In this document: positions 25,925 to 34,038 of the stretch, piece after piece
Position numbering within the stretch: the first letter of the stretch is position 1
Layout of the letters: each line of letters starts with the position of its first letter
Assembly: GCA_009691405.1 (NCBI GenBank)
Contig: SICN01000004.1
Span: forward strand, 1 to 56,531
Length of the DNA: 56,531 nt
Reading direction: 5' to 3'
From: Candidatus Peribacteria bacterium
GTDB lineage: Bacteria; Patescibacteriota; Gracilibacteria; Peribacterales; Peribacteraceae
Translations under genes and position numbers: made by a program
The notes under the pieces: model-generated
Databases searched by the model: none
Told to the model about the DNA's origin: nothing
What the model saw: the letters and a program-made list of their open reading frames with translations, nothing else

Positions 25925-26827
25925 ATGAAACCCGCATACAAGACCGTCGGCATCACTGCGAGATCCGATATCGCCAATGTGGAAACGATCGTGTCCTCGA
26001 TTGCCGAGATCCTGACGAAGGCGAACAGCGACGTCCTTGTCGACAGCAAGCGCTGCACCGATCCGTCACTCAAGAAATTTGGATGCTTCACGCGCACGAA
26101 AGACCTCGACCTGCTTATTGTCCTCGGCGGGGACGGTACGATTTTGCGGGCGGTGCGCGAGATGGATGATTTCTCCGTACCTATTCTCTCGATCAACAGA
26201 GGCACGATCGGATTTTTGACGGAAGTGGAGATGAAAAATATGTCCGTGACGCTGAAAGAATTTCTTGAAGGACAAGGAACAATTGAAGAACGAAGTCTCC
26301 TCCAGGTAACGGCACTTCGAGGAACGCAGAAACTTTACCAGGGAAGAGTTCTCAACGAAGCGGTGATCGCACAAGGTGCTATCGCCCGTCTCATCGACCT
26401 GAAGACAAGCATCAACGGCGATCCACTTGCCGTGTTCCATGCGGACGGAGTGATCGTCGCCACACCCACCGGTTCCACCGCCTACTCCCTCGCTGCAGGA
26501 GGACCGATCGTGCATCCGAAACTCCGAGCAACGATTTTGACTCCCATCAATCCCCACAGCTTCACCCAGAAGCCTCTGGTGCTGCCCGCAGAGAACGAAG
26601 TGGAAATCCATATCATGACGAAGAAGAATCGCTTCGAAGACGTGCAGGTGAGTTTGACTCTCGATGGACAGACGTACGTCACGCTGAAACGAGGAGACGT
26701 CGTGCGTGCGAAAATCGCAAAAGAAACGGTGAAATTCCTAAGACGGAGCGAAGAGACGTACTTCTCGACTCTGCGCACGAAGCTGAAGTGGGGGGAGAGG
26801 CTTCCTGTAAAGGAAAACGAGGACTAA
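25925..26827 (+). CDS. nadK: NAD kinase
   Basis: A ~300-residue enzyme with the GGDGTILRAVR motif and the FHADGVIVATPTGSTAYSLAAGGP signature in two adjoining stretches, phosphorylating NAD to NADP. Several ATGs occur at 25916-25927. TACGAT (25912-25917) overlaps the first and ends seven bases before ATG 25925, which I choose. The longer frame from 25847 would run through the promoter. Confidence 0.93.
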   Translation: MKPAYKTVGITARSDIANVETIVSSIAEILTKANSDVLVDSKRCTDPSLKKFGCFTRTKDLDLLIVLGGDGTILRAVREMDDFSVPILSINRGTIGFLTEVEMKNMSVTLKEFLEGQGTIEERSLLQVTALRGTQKLYQGRVLNEAVIAQGAIARLIDLKTSINGDPLAVFHADGVIVATPTGSTAYSLAAGGPIVHPKLRATILTPINPHSFTQKPLVLPAENEVEIHIMTKKNRFEDVQVSLTLDGQTYVTLKRGDVVRAKIAKETVKFLRRSEETYFSTLRTKLKWGERLPVKENED

Positions 26828-26880
26828 AGAACCTGTCGCAAGCACTGGAAAAAAAGACAAGAATCTGCTATAATAATGAG

Positions 26881-27996
26881 ATGACACCCATAGACCCAAA
26901 GAAACTCGAAAGACTGCAAGGGGAGGAACTTCTCTCGACACTCGAGCAGGAAGCCGTGCGCGGAGGCATTTCGGACATCCACTTAAATCCTCAAAAGACG
27001 TGCGTCAAGATCGAATGGCGCGAGCTTGGAGTCCTCAAAACTCTGCTTACGATCACTCCGGACACATTCGAAGCAATGCACAGGCGCATCAAATTCAAAG
27101 CGAAAATGAAGCTGAATCTCGAAACCGTCGCCCAAGACGGACAGTACACGTTTCCAACAGGCGGACGCATGGTAAACGTGCGTGTCGCTAGTCTTCCTTC
27201 GCGGTTCGGCGAAGCGTTCACACTCCGTCTCCTCGATCCGGAACGCGGCATCGTCCCTCTCGAGAAACTGGGTTTCCCCGAAGACATTCGAAAGAAGCTC
27301 CAAGAATTGGTGGAACTCCCAAACGGGCTCATCCTCGTTACGGGACCCACGGGATGCGGAAAAACGACGACTCTCTACGCCCTGCTCTCAACGATCGCCG
27401 GCAAAGAGCGCAATATCATCACGCTCGAGGATCCGATCGAGTACGAACTCAAGGATATCATCCAGAGCCAGATCGACGTCGATCACGGGTACACGTTCGC
27501 AACCGGACTCCGTGCGATTCTCCGTCATGATCCCGATATCATTCTGGTTGGTGAAATCCGCGATCAGGAGACGGCGCAGACTGCAATCGACGCATCGCTC
27601 ACGGGGCACTTGGTGCTTGCAACTCTGCACACCAATTCCGCCATCGAAGCGATCCCAAGGCTGCTTTCGATGGGTGTCAGCCCCTACACGTTTGCTCCGG
27701 CACTTCGGGCGATCCTCGCTCAACGTCTCGTGCGTTCGGTGAATCCTGCCATGCGGGAAAATCCCGCGGCTCATACCGAAAGCGAGCCGCAGTTCTACAC
27801 TGGACAGCTGTCGCTCCCCGAACTTCTCGTCGGAACGGAGAAAATCAGAAGTCTCATCCTGAACCAAAGCACGACCGGAGAAATCCTCGAGGAGGCGAAG
27901 AAAGAAGGCTTCAAGACGATGTCGGACTGGGGGAAGATCATGGTTCAGAGTCACGTCACCACGCAGACGGAAATCGATCGTGTGACGGCGATCTAA
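26881..27996 (+). CDS. GspE/PilB-type secretion/pilus ATPase, short form
   Basis: A 372-residue AAA-like ATPase: an N-terminal N2-like domain (GGISDIHLNPQ, VNVRVASLPSRFGEAFTLRLLD), Walker A GPTGCGKTTTLYALL, the Asp box LEDPIEYEL and the His box LATLHTNSAIEAI. It lacks the N1 domain and the four-cysteine zinc insert of typical GspE/PilB, so it is nearer a compact GspE-like motor. It would power a type IV pilus or type II-like machine; no pilin or platform gene is adjacent. TATAAT (26869-26874) ends six bases before ATG 26881. Confidence 0.88.
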   Translation: MTPIDPKKLERLQGEELLSTLEQEAVRGGISDIHLNPQKTCVKIEWRELGVLKTLLTITPDTFEAMHRRIKFKAKMKLNLETVAQDGQYTFPTGGRMVNVRVASLPSRFGEAFTLRLLDPERGIVPLEKLGFPEDIRKKLQELVELPNGLILVTGPTGCGKTTTLYALLSTIAGKERNIITLEDPIEYELKDIIQSQIDVDHGYTFATGLRAILRHDPDIILVGEIRDQETAQTAIDASLTGHLVLATLHTNSAIEAIPRLLSMGVSPYTFAPALRAILAQRLVRSVNPAMRENPAAHTESEPQFYTGQLSLPELLVGTEKIRSLILNQSTTGEILEEAKKEGFKTMSDWGKIMVQSHVTTQTEIDRVTAI

Positions 27997-28053
27997 AAAC
28001 GAGTTCAGCAGCACTTGCAACGCATCGAAAGGTGCGTCTATCATGACGAACCA

Positions 28054-29757
28054 ATGCTTCCTCGACACCGACGACGTCTCTCCATGATCGGCGCAACCGA
28101 ACCGAGGCGTCCCCGTGCCCTCATGAGGCTTCTTATCATTGTCCTGGCACTCCTCATCGCCTGGTATCTCGTCACCAAGGTTCTCTCTCTCTTTGATTAC
28201 TCGATCGGTAGGAAGACGGCGACAATGCTCACTGTGCGTTCCGGAGACCAGAACGTGCAAGTCTCTCTGCAAGGCGGAGAGTGGCAGCATGCGGAGACGA
28301 GTCTTCGTTTGTACAGCGGAGACGCGGTTGCGGTTCGCGGAAGCGCCGATGCCATGCTGACATTCTTCGATGGAACACGCGTGCGCCTCGACCAGAATGC
28401 CGACACGAAAATCGAGAGGAGCGACAGCATCGAGAGAGGAACCTCTTCGCTCGAACTCAACCTGCGCGCGGGAAGAATCTGGATCGCGACACCGTCGATT
28501 CTGACCAATTCGGGCGTCATCGTGCGAACGATCATCACGAAGAATGCCTCGACCCAGATCCCGGCAAGCACGCAAGCCATGATTGGAACGAGCATGATCA
28601 CGGTTCTCAAAGCGGCCGGAGAGGGACTCGATGTCAGCATCGATGGGGCGGAGAATGAACATGTGATTGTCGGAGAAGGGCAGTACTTGCGCCTCACGGA
28701 AGAAACGATGCAAGCAATCGCCGCCGGAACCGATCCGTACGATTTCCGAGATCCCATTACGCAACAAATGCTGAAAGAACTTTTCCTCACCGAAAGTTAC
28801 GCACTCCTCAGTCTTGCTCCTGCTCCCATCACCGGCAGCGGCACCGCGGTCTCGGATGAAATGAATGGTACCGATCTGAGCGTCATAAAACCCGAGAACA
28901 ACGCGCGCATCGTCACCAAGACCGTCACAGTGAGCGGCAAGGTGAGTAACCGCGTGGCACTCGTCCTCGTCGATGGTCAGAGCGTACCGCTCAATAAAGA
29001 TCGAACCTTCTCCGTCGACATGAGCCTCGGAAAAGAAGAGACAATGAATCTGAGGATCGAAGCGCAGGATATGCAGGGCATCACACTCGACTCGATCGAG
29101 CGCACGATCACCAATGACTACAAACCCCTTGTCGATCCTGTCCGATTCAAATCTCCGGTTGCGTCCGGCGGAACATTGAATACGAGTCTCAAAGAAATCG
29201 AGATCACGGGAGAGGCTCCGACAGGAGCTGCCGCAATCATGATGAATGACTACAAACTGCAGCTCTTCAAGCCGGGCAGCAAGACCTGGAGCTACCTCGC
29301 AAGCACCGCTCTCGGCAACATGATCGAAGGCAAGAACGTGTACACGGTCTATGTGCTCGATGCTGACGGCAACAGAAGCCAACCTAGAAGCATCACGATC
29401 AGCTTCAGCTTCACAGGACCAGCGACGAGCACCGGAAGCATCGAACCGCCGCTCAAGCAGAATACCCCCCTAATGCCTGGCTCTCTCTTAGTCCAGACTC
29501 CTGCAGTGGGAACCGAAACAACCACCGACCAGAAAGAAGTGATACTCGCCGGAACAACCGCACCCGAAACATATTCGGTATCGATCAACGGGTACACGCT
29601 GTCTCTCTATCTTCCGGGAAAAACAACCTGGAACTACATCGCGTCGACCGACCTCACAACCATGAAGCGCGGCCGAAACGTCTACCGCATCGTCTCGAGA
29701 AACAAAGACGGCGAGATTCTCGATGTGCTGGAATATACAATTAATTTCAGACCGTAA
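28054..29757 (+). CDS. Single-pass membrane protein with FecR domain and Ig-like repeats
   Basis: A ~567-residue protein with a short basic cytoplasmic N-terminus, one TM helix (LLIIVLALLIAWYLV), then an extracytoplasmic FecR-type region (VRSGDQNVQVSLQGGEW...GRIWIATPS) and two or three Ig-like modules (KTVTVSGKVSNRVALVLVDG; EIEITGEAPTGAAAIMMNDY; EVILAGTTAPETYSVSING). The last two modules resemble each other (YKLQLFKPGSKTWSYLAST and YTLSLYLPGKTTWNYIAST), a clear internal duplication. ATG 28054 follows TATCAT by nine bases; a TTG at 28015 is a weaker choice. Its 3' end overlaps the convergent rluD-like gene by 11 bases. Confidence 0.75.
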   Translation: MLPRHRRRLSMIGATEPRRPRALMRLLIIVLALLIAWYLVTKVLSLFDYSIGRKTATMLTVRSGDQNVQVSLQGGEWQHAETSLRLYSGDAVAVRGSADAMLTFFDGTRVRLDQNADTKIERSDSIERGTSSLELNLRAGRIWIATPSILTNSGVIVRTIITKNASTQIPASTQAMIGTSMITVLKAAGEGLDVSIDGAENEHVIVGEGQYLRLTEETMQAIAAGTDPYDFRDPITQQMLKELFLTESYALLSLAPAPITGSGTAVSDEMNGTDLSVIKPENNARIVTKTVTVSGKVSNRVALVLVDGQSVPLNKDRTFSVDMSLGKEETMNLRIEAQDMQGITLDSIERTITNDYKPLVDPVRFKSPVASGGTLNTSLKEIEITGEAPTGAAAIMMNDYKLQLFKPGSKTWSYLASTALGNMIEGKNVYTVYVLDADGNRSQPRSITISFSFTGPATSTGSIEPPLKQNTPLMPGSLLVQTPAVGTETTTDQKEVILAGTTAPETYSVSINGYTLSLYLPGKTTWNYIASTDLTTMKRGRNVYRIVSRNKDGEILDVLEYTINFRP

Positions 29758-30691
29758 GTTTCATCTCATTCTCCTCAAGAAATTCCGCATACTTTTTCGG
29801 CAGCTGACACGTGACCGAGATTTTCTTCTTCGATGTCGGTGACATAAAACTCAGTTTCCATGCATGCAAGCAGAGGAAATCAATCTGCTTCTCCGCAGTC
29901 AGCTTGAGAGACTTCATCGATTCGTACTTGCTATCGCCAAGTATCGGATGACCGATGCTCAGGAGGTGCACGCGAATCTGATGCGTGCGTCCCGTGTGCA
30001 GTTCGCAGGAAAGAAGTGCCATACCATGCGCAGAAGAAAGGGTGCGATACGTCGTCGCTGCGTTTCTAGTCTTTCCGGTCTGGATGATCGACATGCGGGT
30101 TCGGTCTCCCGTATGCCTGCCGATCGGCGCATCGATCATCGCTGCTTTCGGAGAAGGGACACCGGAAACGAGTGCGAGATAGAACTTCGACACCGTTCGT
30201 TTCTCGAATTGCTTCTGGAGAGCCATATGCGCTTTCGGATTCTTCGCAATCAGAAGACACCCTGTCGTTTCTTTGTCGAGCCGGTGCACCAGCACTTCGG
30301 ACACCGAGAACGGAATCCTTCGCTTCTGAAAGAGAAAACGGATGCCGTCCAGTATCGTCGTATCGTTTCTCGCCATGCCATTTCCCGTATGCACGGCGAT
30401 GCCTGCCGGCTTCTCGATCACGAGACAGTCATCATCTTCATGCAGTACATTCAGGTGCAAATCAACTCCCGCTTCGGCTGGAACCGTGTCCGGTTCCGGA
30501 AGCATGTACTCGACGCAGTCCGTCGCACGCAGCATCCTGGAAGACCGCAGTTCTTTCTTACCGCTGATTCTGACCTGCCCAGCTTCGATCATCTTCTGTG
30601 CCGCATTCCTGCTCTTGATTGCCGGGATTGTCGCAAGCAAAAGATCAAGCCGCATGCCGCTGCCCGAAGGCGCTTCGATCCATTGATGCAT
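29747..30691 (-). CDS. RluA/RluD-family pseudouridine synthase
   Basis: A 314-residue protein with an N-terminal S4 RNA-binding domain (MRLDLLLATIPAIKSRNAAQKMIEAGQVRISGK region) and the catalytic motif HRLDKETTG with its Asp, followed by LHTGRTHQIRVHL. It isomerises uridines in rRNA or tRNA; the exact site cannot be told, RluD being the nearest general type. The start ATG 30691 (MHQWIEAPS) lies six bases after a weak minus-strand CATAGT. It is divergent from tyrS with overlapping promoter regions. Confidence 0.9.
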   Translation of the reverse strand: MHQWIEAPSGSGMRLDLLLATIPAIKSRNAAQKMIEAGQVRISGKKELRSSRMLRATDCVEYMLPEPDTVPAEAGVDLHLNVLHEDDDCLVIEKPAGIAVHTGNGMARNDTTILDGIRFLFQKRRIPFSVSEVLVHRLDKETTGCLLIAKNPKAHMALQKQFEKRTVSKFYLALVSGVPSPKAAMIDAPIGRHTGDRTRMSIIQTGKTRNAATTYRTLSSAHGMALLSCELHTGRTHQIRVHLLSIGHPILGDSKYESMKSLKLTAEKQIDFLCLHAWKLSFMSPTSKKKISVTCQLPKKYAEFLEENEMKLTV

Positions 30692-30720
30692 AGCCCTACT
30701 ATGCCGTACTCTAGGGAGTA

Positions 30721-31890
30721 ATGACATCCAATGATGAACTTTTGACTCGGGCGGTGAGTGACGTGGTGCCGCGTGCTGTAGCAGACAGCAAGCTGAAGAC
30801 AGGTGAAAAAATGCGCATCTACTTTGGCATTGATCCAACAGGGACCAAATTGCATCTCGGACATTCGGTGCCGCTTCGCAAAATGCGTGCATTTCAGGAT
30901 GCAGGTCACCATGTCATTCTTCTGATCGGCAGTTTCACCGCAATGATCGGTGATCCGACGGGCAGGGACGAAATGCGCCAGGAACTGACTGCGGAGGATG
31001 TGAAGAAAAACTTCGAGACGTACATCGAGCAAGCAAAATTGATTCTGGACATGAAGAAGCTCGAAGTTCGATACAACCACGAGTGGCTCGGAAAACTTTC
31101 TTTCAAGGAAATACTTGGGCTGACCAGTCACTTCACTGTGCAGCAAATGCTCAAGCGCGACATGTTCGCAAAACGCCTGAAAGAGGATAATCCGATCAGT
31201 GTCACCGAATTCATGTACCCGCTGATGGTCGGATATGATTCGGTCGTTCTCGATGTGGACTGCGAAATTGGAGGCAACGACCAACTCTTCAACATGCTTG
31301 CAGGGCGAACGATGCAACACGCACACAAGAAGCGCGACAAGTTCGTTCTCACGACAAAGCTTATCGACGGAACCGACGGCAGGAAGATGAGCAAAACGTA
31401 CAGTAACTGCGTCTACCTCACAGATTCCGCGGAAGAAATGTACGGTCGCCTCCTGTCTATGCCGGACGCCTTGATCCCGGTCTACATGGAGTGCTGCACG
31501 GATCTCCCGATGACCGAAGTGAAAGCGGCTGAAAAAGCTTTGAAGGACGGCAAAGAGAATCCGAAGAACTTGAAGATGCGCCTCGCGAGGGAGATTGTGA
31601 CGATTTATCACAGTGCGGAGGCGGCAAAGACTGCCGAAGCAGCGTTTGAAAATGTCTTCAAGAACAAAGGTGTGCCGGAAGACATGCCCGAATATAAGGC
31701 GAAGAAAGGGGAGTCACTGATCGATGCATTGCTAGGTAGCGGCACGGTTTTGAGTAAGTCCGAAGCACGAAGGCTCATCGAGCAGGGAGGAGTGAAGGTG
31801 GGTGATGTTGTTGTGAAATCGGTTGATGCGAAAGCAGAGACGGGCGTTGTGAGGGTGGGGAAGAGGAAGTTTGTGAAGATTTTTTTATGA
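30721..31890 (+). CDS. tyrS: Tyrosyl-tRNA synthetase
   Basis: A 389-residue class I synthetase: the HIGH-like segment IDPTGTKLHLGHSVPL, KMSKTYSN (KMSKS variant with T) and a C-terminal S4 domain (SKSEARRLIEQGGVKVGD). It charges tRNA-Tyr. An ATG at 30721 follows TACTCT by eight bases, with AGGGAG in between, one of few starts here with a Shine-Dalgarno-like stretch. The stop overlaps the next gene start (ATGATTATG). Confidence 0.95.
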   Translation: MTSNDELLTRAVSDVVPRAVADSKLKTGEKMRIYFGIDPTGTKLHLGHSVPLRKMRAFQDAGHHVILLIGSFTAMIGDPTGRDEMRQELTAEDVKKNFETYIEQAKLILDMKKLEVRYNHEWLGKLSFKEILGLTSHFTVQQMLKRDMFAKRLKEDNPISVTEFMYPLMVGYDSVVLDVDCEIGGNDQLFNMLAGRTMQHAHKKRDKFVLTTKLIDGTDGRKMSKTYSNCVYLTDSAEEMYGRLLSMPDALIPVYMECCTDLPMTEVKAAEKALKDGKENPKNLKMRLAREIVTIYHSAEAAKTAEAAFENVFKNKGVPEDMPEYKAKKGESLIDALLGSGTVLSKSEARRLIEQGGVKVGDVVVKSVDAKAETGVVRVGKRKFVKIFL

Positions 31891-32354
31891 TTATGCTTAC
31901 CGATAAACCACATCTTCATTCAATACTAGGGGCGGGGCTAGTTTCATCTTTTGCTTTTATAGTTGGTTTACTAAACATGGGGGCAACCGGACAACTGATG
32001 ATTTCCGCTGAATGGTTTGTGCTAATTTTCCTATCATTAGCTTTATCTGTTTTTTTCTTAATTTCTTCGGCATGTTTATCCGATCAAAAGCGAGAATCCT
32101 TTTGTGACAAATGGGCAATAAGAACTTTCCTTCTAGGATTTTTTCTATTAATTATTGTTACAGTGAGTTCGATTATGACTTTTGCAAAAGGAAACATTCT
32201 ACTGATTAATGATAAGCTGCCGTACTTATTTAGTGGCTTCACAATAGGATTTTTTACCAATCTTTTCCTTAAAAACATACCTTTCATTTCAAAATTTCTA
32301 CCCCACCAACCCCCTCAAAACCACCGCAGTAAGGGTGATAATGAGAAGCGATAG
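31887..32354 (+). CDS. AT-rich four-TM membrane protein, unknown
   Basis: A 155-residue protein with four hydrophobic helices (AFIVGLLNMGA, WFVLIFLSLALSVFFLISSA, FLLGFFLLIIVTVSSIM, LFSGFTIGFFTNLFL) and a polar tail. The DNA is clearly more AT-rich than tyrS, which its start overlaps by four bases, and it lies next to the GIY-YIG/repeat segment, so it may be acquired. Its last ~18 codons overlap an opposite-strand remnant of a small membrane peptide. Confidence 0.55.
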   Translation: MIMLTDKPHLHSILGAGLVSSFAFIVGLLNMGATGQLMISAEWFVLIFLSLALSVFFLISSACLSDQKRESFCDKWAIRTFLLGFFLLIIVTVSSIMTFAKGNILLINDKLPYLFSGFTIGFFTNLFLKNIPFISKFLPHQPPQNHRSKGDNEKR

Positions 32355-32376
32355 ACCGAATGCTCTGCCGAACCCT
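32298..32376 (-). pseudogene. Truncated remnant of a small membrane-peptide gene
   Basis: On the minus strand the frame ending at TAG 32298-32300 encodes GFGRAFGLSLLIITLTAVVL then RGLVG. It aligns with the 32-residue peptide at 32855-32953 (G-R/K-AF-x-LS ... LR-x-LV). The dispersed repeat begins seven bases upstream, so its 5' end appears to have been lost to the insertion. Confidence 0.45.
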
Positions 32377-32382
32377 CTACAG

Positions 32383-32535
32383 TTCTCGATACGCCCTCGC
32401 TGCGGCTCAGGCTACTCGAACTGACACATCTACACGATCGCAGCTACCGCTTGAGCTATTCGAACTGACACAAAACAACAAATAGCTAAGCTGTGTCACT
32501 TCGAGTAGCTCCGCCGCAGCGGAGCGTATCGAGAA
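32383..32535. repeat. Dispersed inverted-repeat pair, copy 3, within the GIY-YIG gene end
   Basis: It runs from TTCTCGATACGCC to GTATCGAGAA, with inner CTACTCGAACTGACAC and GTGTCACTTCGAGTAGC units and a degenerate third unit in between. Most of it is read through by the GIY-YIG frame, which stops inside the left unit. Confidence 0.9.
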
Positions 32536-32826
32536 GCTCTTTCTCGCCAAATCCGGCAACAACTCAAGCCTGTCATCAACGACAGCCTTTTTCTTCGCGC
32601 GGCTCCACTTCTTCAGTCGTTTCTCTGCGGAAATTGCATCCTGAACATACTGGAACTCAGAAGCATAGACCAAACGTAAAGGTCTGCGCGTAAACGTATA
32701 CGATTCAACATGCAAACCGTTCTGGTGCTCAACGAATCGACGCTCAATGTTATTCGTAACTCCCGAATAAAATGTTCCATCACTGCATTGCAGCATGTAC
32801 ACCCAATACTGATGATGACGCTTCAT
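32407..32826 (-). CDS. GIY-YIG single-domain nuclease, C-terminus made of repeat sequence
   Basis: A 139-residue protein. Residues ~1-90 are a GIY-YIG/URI domain: YWVYMLQCSDGTFYSGVTN, an Arg-rich helix and the acidic SAEKRLKKWSRAKKKAV. From about residue 97 on (SFSIRSAAAELLEVTQ...) the protein is simply the translation of the dispersed repeat at 32383-32535, so the ancestral protein probably ended near LELLPDLARK. The domain type is found in stand-alone putative endonucleases of unknown function. Upstream lie two tiny genes. Confidence 0.8.
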   Translation of the reverse strand: MKRHHQYWVYMLQCSDGTFYSGVTNNIERRFVEHQNGLHVESYTFTRRPLRLVYASEFQYVQDAISAEKRLKKWSRAKKKAVVDDRLELLPDLARKSFSIRSAAAELLEVTQLSYLLFCVSSNSSSGSCDRVDVSVRVA

Positions 32827-32854
32827 ACAACAGGCTTGATCCAGTAATCCATCG

Positions 32855-32953
32855 CTACATCACCAACCACCGAAGCATCAGCGCCGGGGCGGACACGAGA
32901 ACCGCGGAGAGGAGGAATGCTTTGCCGACGGCGGTGTACGCTTTTTTTGACAT
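32855..32953 (-). CDS. 32-residue single-TM peptide downstream of an SOS-like promoter
   Basis: ATG at 32953 begins MSKKAYTAVGKAFLLSAVLV and continues to a TAG at 32855; one hydrophobic helix with a basic N-terminus. It starts six bases after the stop of the gene at 32960-33220, so the two probably form one unit. A related truncated copy at 32298-32376 supports its being a real coding sequence. Tiny SOS-induced membrane peptides are known elsewhere (TisB, SidA), but homology cannot be claimed. Confidence 0.5.
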   Translation of the reverse strand: MSKKAYTAVGKAFLLSAVLVSAPALMLRWLVM

Positions 32954-32959
32954 TGGATC

Positions 32960-33220
32960 TTATAAACGAGATGGTATGTATTTTGTTACACGAGAAACGG
33001 CGCAGCCGAGACCCTGCAGCGTGCACTGCAGTCTCCGTACGGAAGGAGCAGAGGAGGGGAGATAGACATGCATCGCATTCCTCTGAGGAAAACTCATCAC
33101 CCAGGCGATCACAGAATCCGCGATTCCTTCTGAGGAGGGAATATCGAAATTTATGTCCCTGCAGTCGAGAATCATCTTCCTGGAATCAATTGCCTGTGGA
33201 ATGCGGGAAGTGATCGTCAT
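32960..33220 (-). CDS. Small protein under a candidate SOS box
   Basis: An 86-residue protein starting MTITSRIPQAIDSRKMIL. I see no signal peptide and no recognised domain; the composition suggests a small alpha/beta fold. The start is set by a minus-strand TACACT (33227-33232) ending six bases before ATG 33220, and this -10 lies inside a GTGTAC-N4-GTACACC palindrome that matches the sites before recA. I infer DNA-damage control and, by analogy with other bacteria, a possible role in checkpoint or division arrest. The frame could start at 33271, but that would cross the promoter. Confidence 0.55.
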   Translation of the reverse strand: MTITSRIPQAIDSRKMILDCRDINFDIPSSEGIADSVIAWVMSFPQRNAMHVYLPSSAPSVRRLQCTLQGLGCAVSRVTKYIPSRL

Positions 33221-33226
33221 GTTTTG

Positions 33227-33244
33227 AGTGTACGCTCGTACACC
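33227..33244. promoter_or_regulatory. Candidate SOS box 3 over a leaderless promoter
   Basis: AGTGTAC-GCTC-GTACACC; it differs from box 1 by one base in the half-sites. The minus-strand -10 TACACT overlaps it, so binding there would block transcription of the 32960-33220 gene. Confidence 0.55.
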
Positions 33245-33315
33245 TTTAAAGCAATGAAAAGAAATAGACACTCAAGAAGATCTGCATCCTGATACCAAGC
33301 TACAATCCCTTGGTC

Positions 33316-34038
33316 ATGCAGAAAGACAACAAGCGTTTCATCGAACTGGATTACCTGCGCGTGATCGCGATTGCGCTGATGATCGCATACCATCTCGTAT
33401 ACGATCTGCAGATCTACTATGGCTTTGAGACAAATCTTTATGGAACGTTTTGGTCCGTACTTGAAAAAATCTCTGCCGGGATGTTTCTCATGCTCACCGG
33501 ACTCTGCTTCACGCTTTCCTGGGAATCGACACCGCAGTACGGGAAATTCCTGAAAAGGGGACTACGAATACTCGCCTACGCCGCAGTCATCAGCATCGTG
33601 ACGTACGCCTTCGACCCGGTGACGTTTGTCAGATTCGGCATTCTTCATCTCATCGCAGTGACGACGGTGCTGCTCCCGCTCTTCACGCGGCTTGGACGAC
33701 TGAACTCCCTGATCGGACTGCTTGTCCTCGCTACTGGCATTGCGGTGAAAGGAACGATCGTCGACACGCCTCTACTGCTTCCCTTCGGGTTTCTGCCTGC
33801 AGGCTTCAATTCCGTGGACTACTTTCCGCTCCTGCCATGGTTTGGCGTAAGCCTTATCGGTATGGCACTCGGATACGGCTACGAAACATCGAGAAACAAA
33901 TGGTTTGTGCCGGCAACATCGCAAAGTAGGCTGCAAACGATTGTCACATCGATTTCGAAGCGGTCGCTCTTCATCTATATGCTCCATCAGCCCGTGCTGC
34001 TTCTCATGCTCCGCCTGGCTCTCGGAACCAGATCTTAA
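33316..34038 (+). CDS. Membrane acyltransferase, heparan-alpha-glucosaminide N-acetyltransferase-like (DUF1624)
   Basis: A ~240-residue, 7-8 TM protein beginning with the family hallmark RFIELDYLRVIAIALMIAYHLVYD, with a conserved His in the first helix, and ending with IYMLHQPVLLLML. The family transfers acyl groups across membranes to sugars. A role in modifying surface polysaccharide is likely but not shown. The ATG at 33316 follows TACAAT (33301-33306) by nine bases. Confidence 0.8.
   Translation: MQKDNKRFIELDYLRVIAIALMIAYHLVYDLQIYYGFETNLYGTFWSVLEKISAGMFLMLTGLCFTLSWESTPQYGKFLKRGLRILAYAAVISIVTYAFDPVTFVRFGILHLIAVTTVLLPLFTRLGRLNSLIGLLVLATGIAVKGTIVDTPLLLPFGFLPAGFNSVDYFPLLPWFGVSLIGMALGYGYETSRNKWFVPATSQSRLQTIVTSISKRSLFIYMLHQPVLLLMLRLALGTRS

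Noticed and set aside
27388-29382. 664-codon open frame on the minus strand across the pilus ATPase and FecR genes
   Set aside because: It is antisense to two recognisable genes; its translation is His/Arg/Asp-rich low-quality sequence with no motif. A codon-bias artefact.
7714-32535. Possible CRISPR array from repeated GTGTCACTTCGAGTAG units
   Set aside because: The units are head-to-head pairs at three separate loci with no regular spacers, and no cas gene is present.
32407-32826. Homing endonuclease of an intron or intein
   Set aside because: The GIY-YIG protein is a stand-alone single domain; no intron core or split host gene surrounds it.
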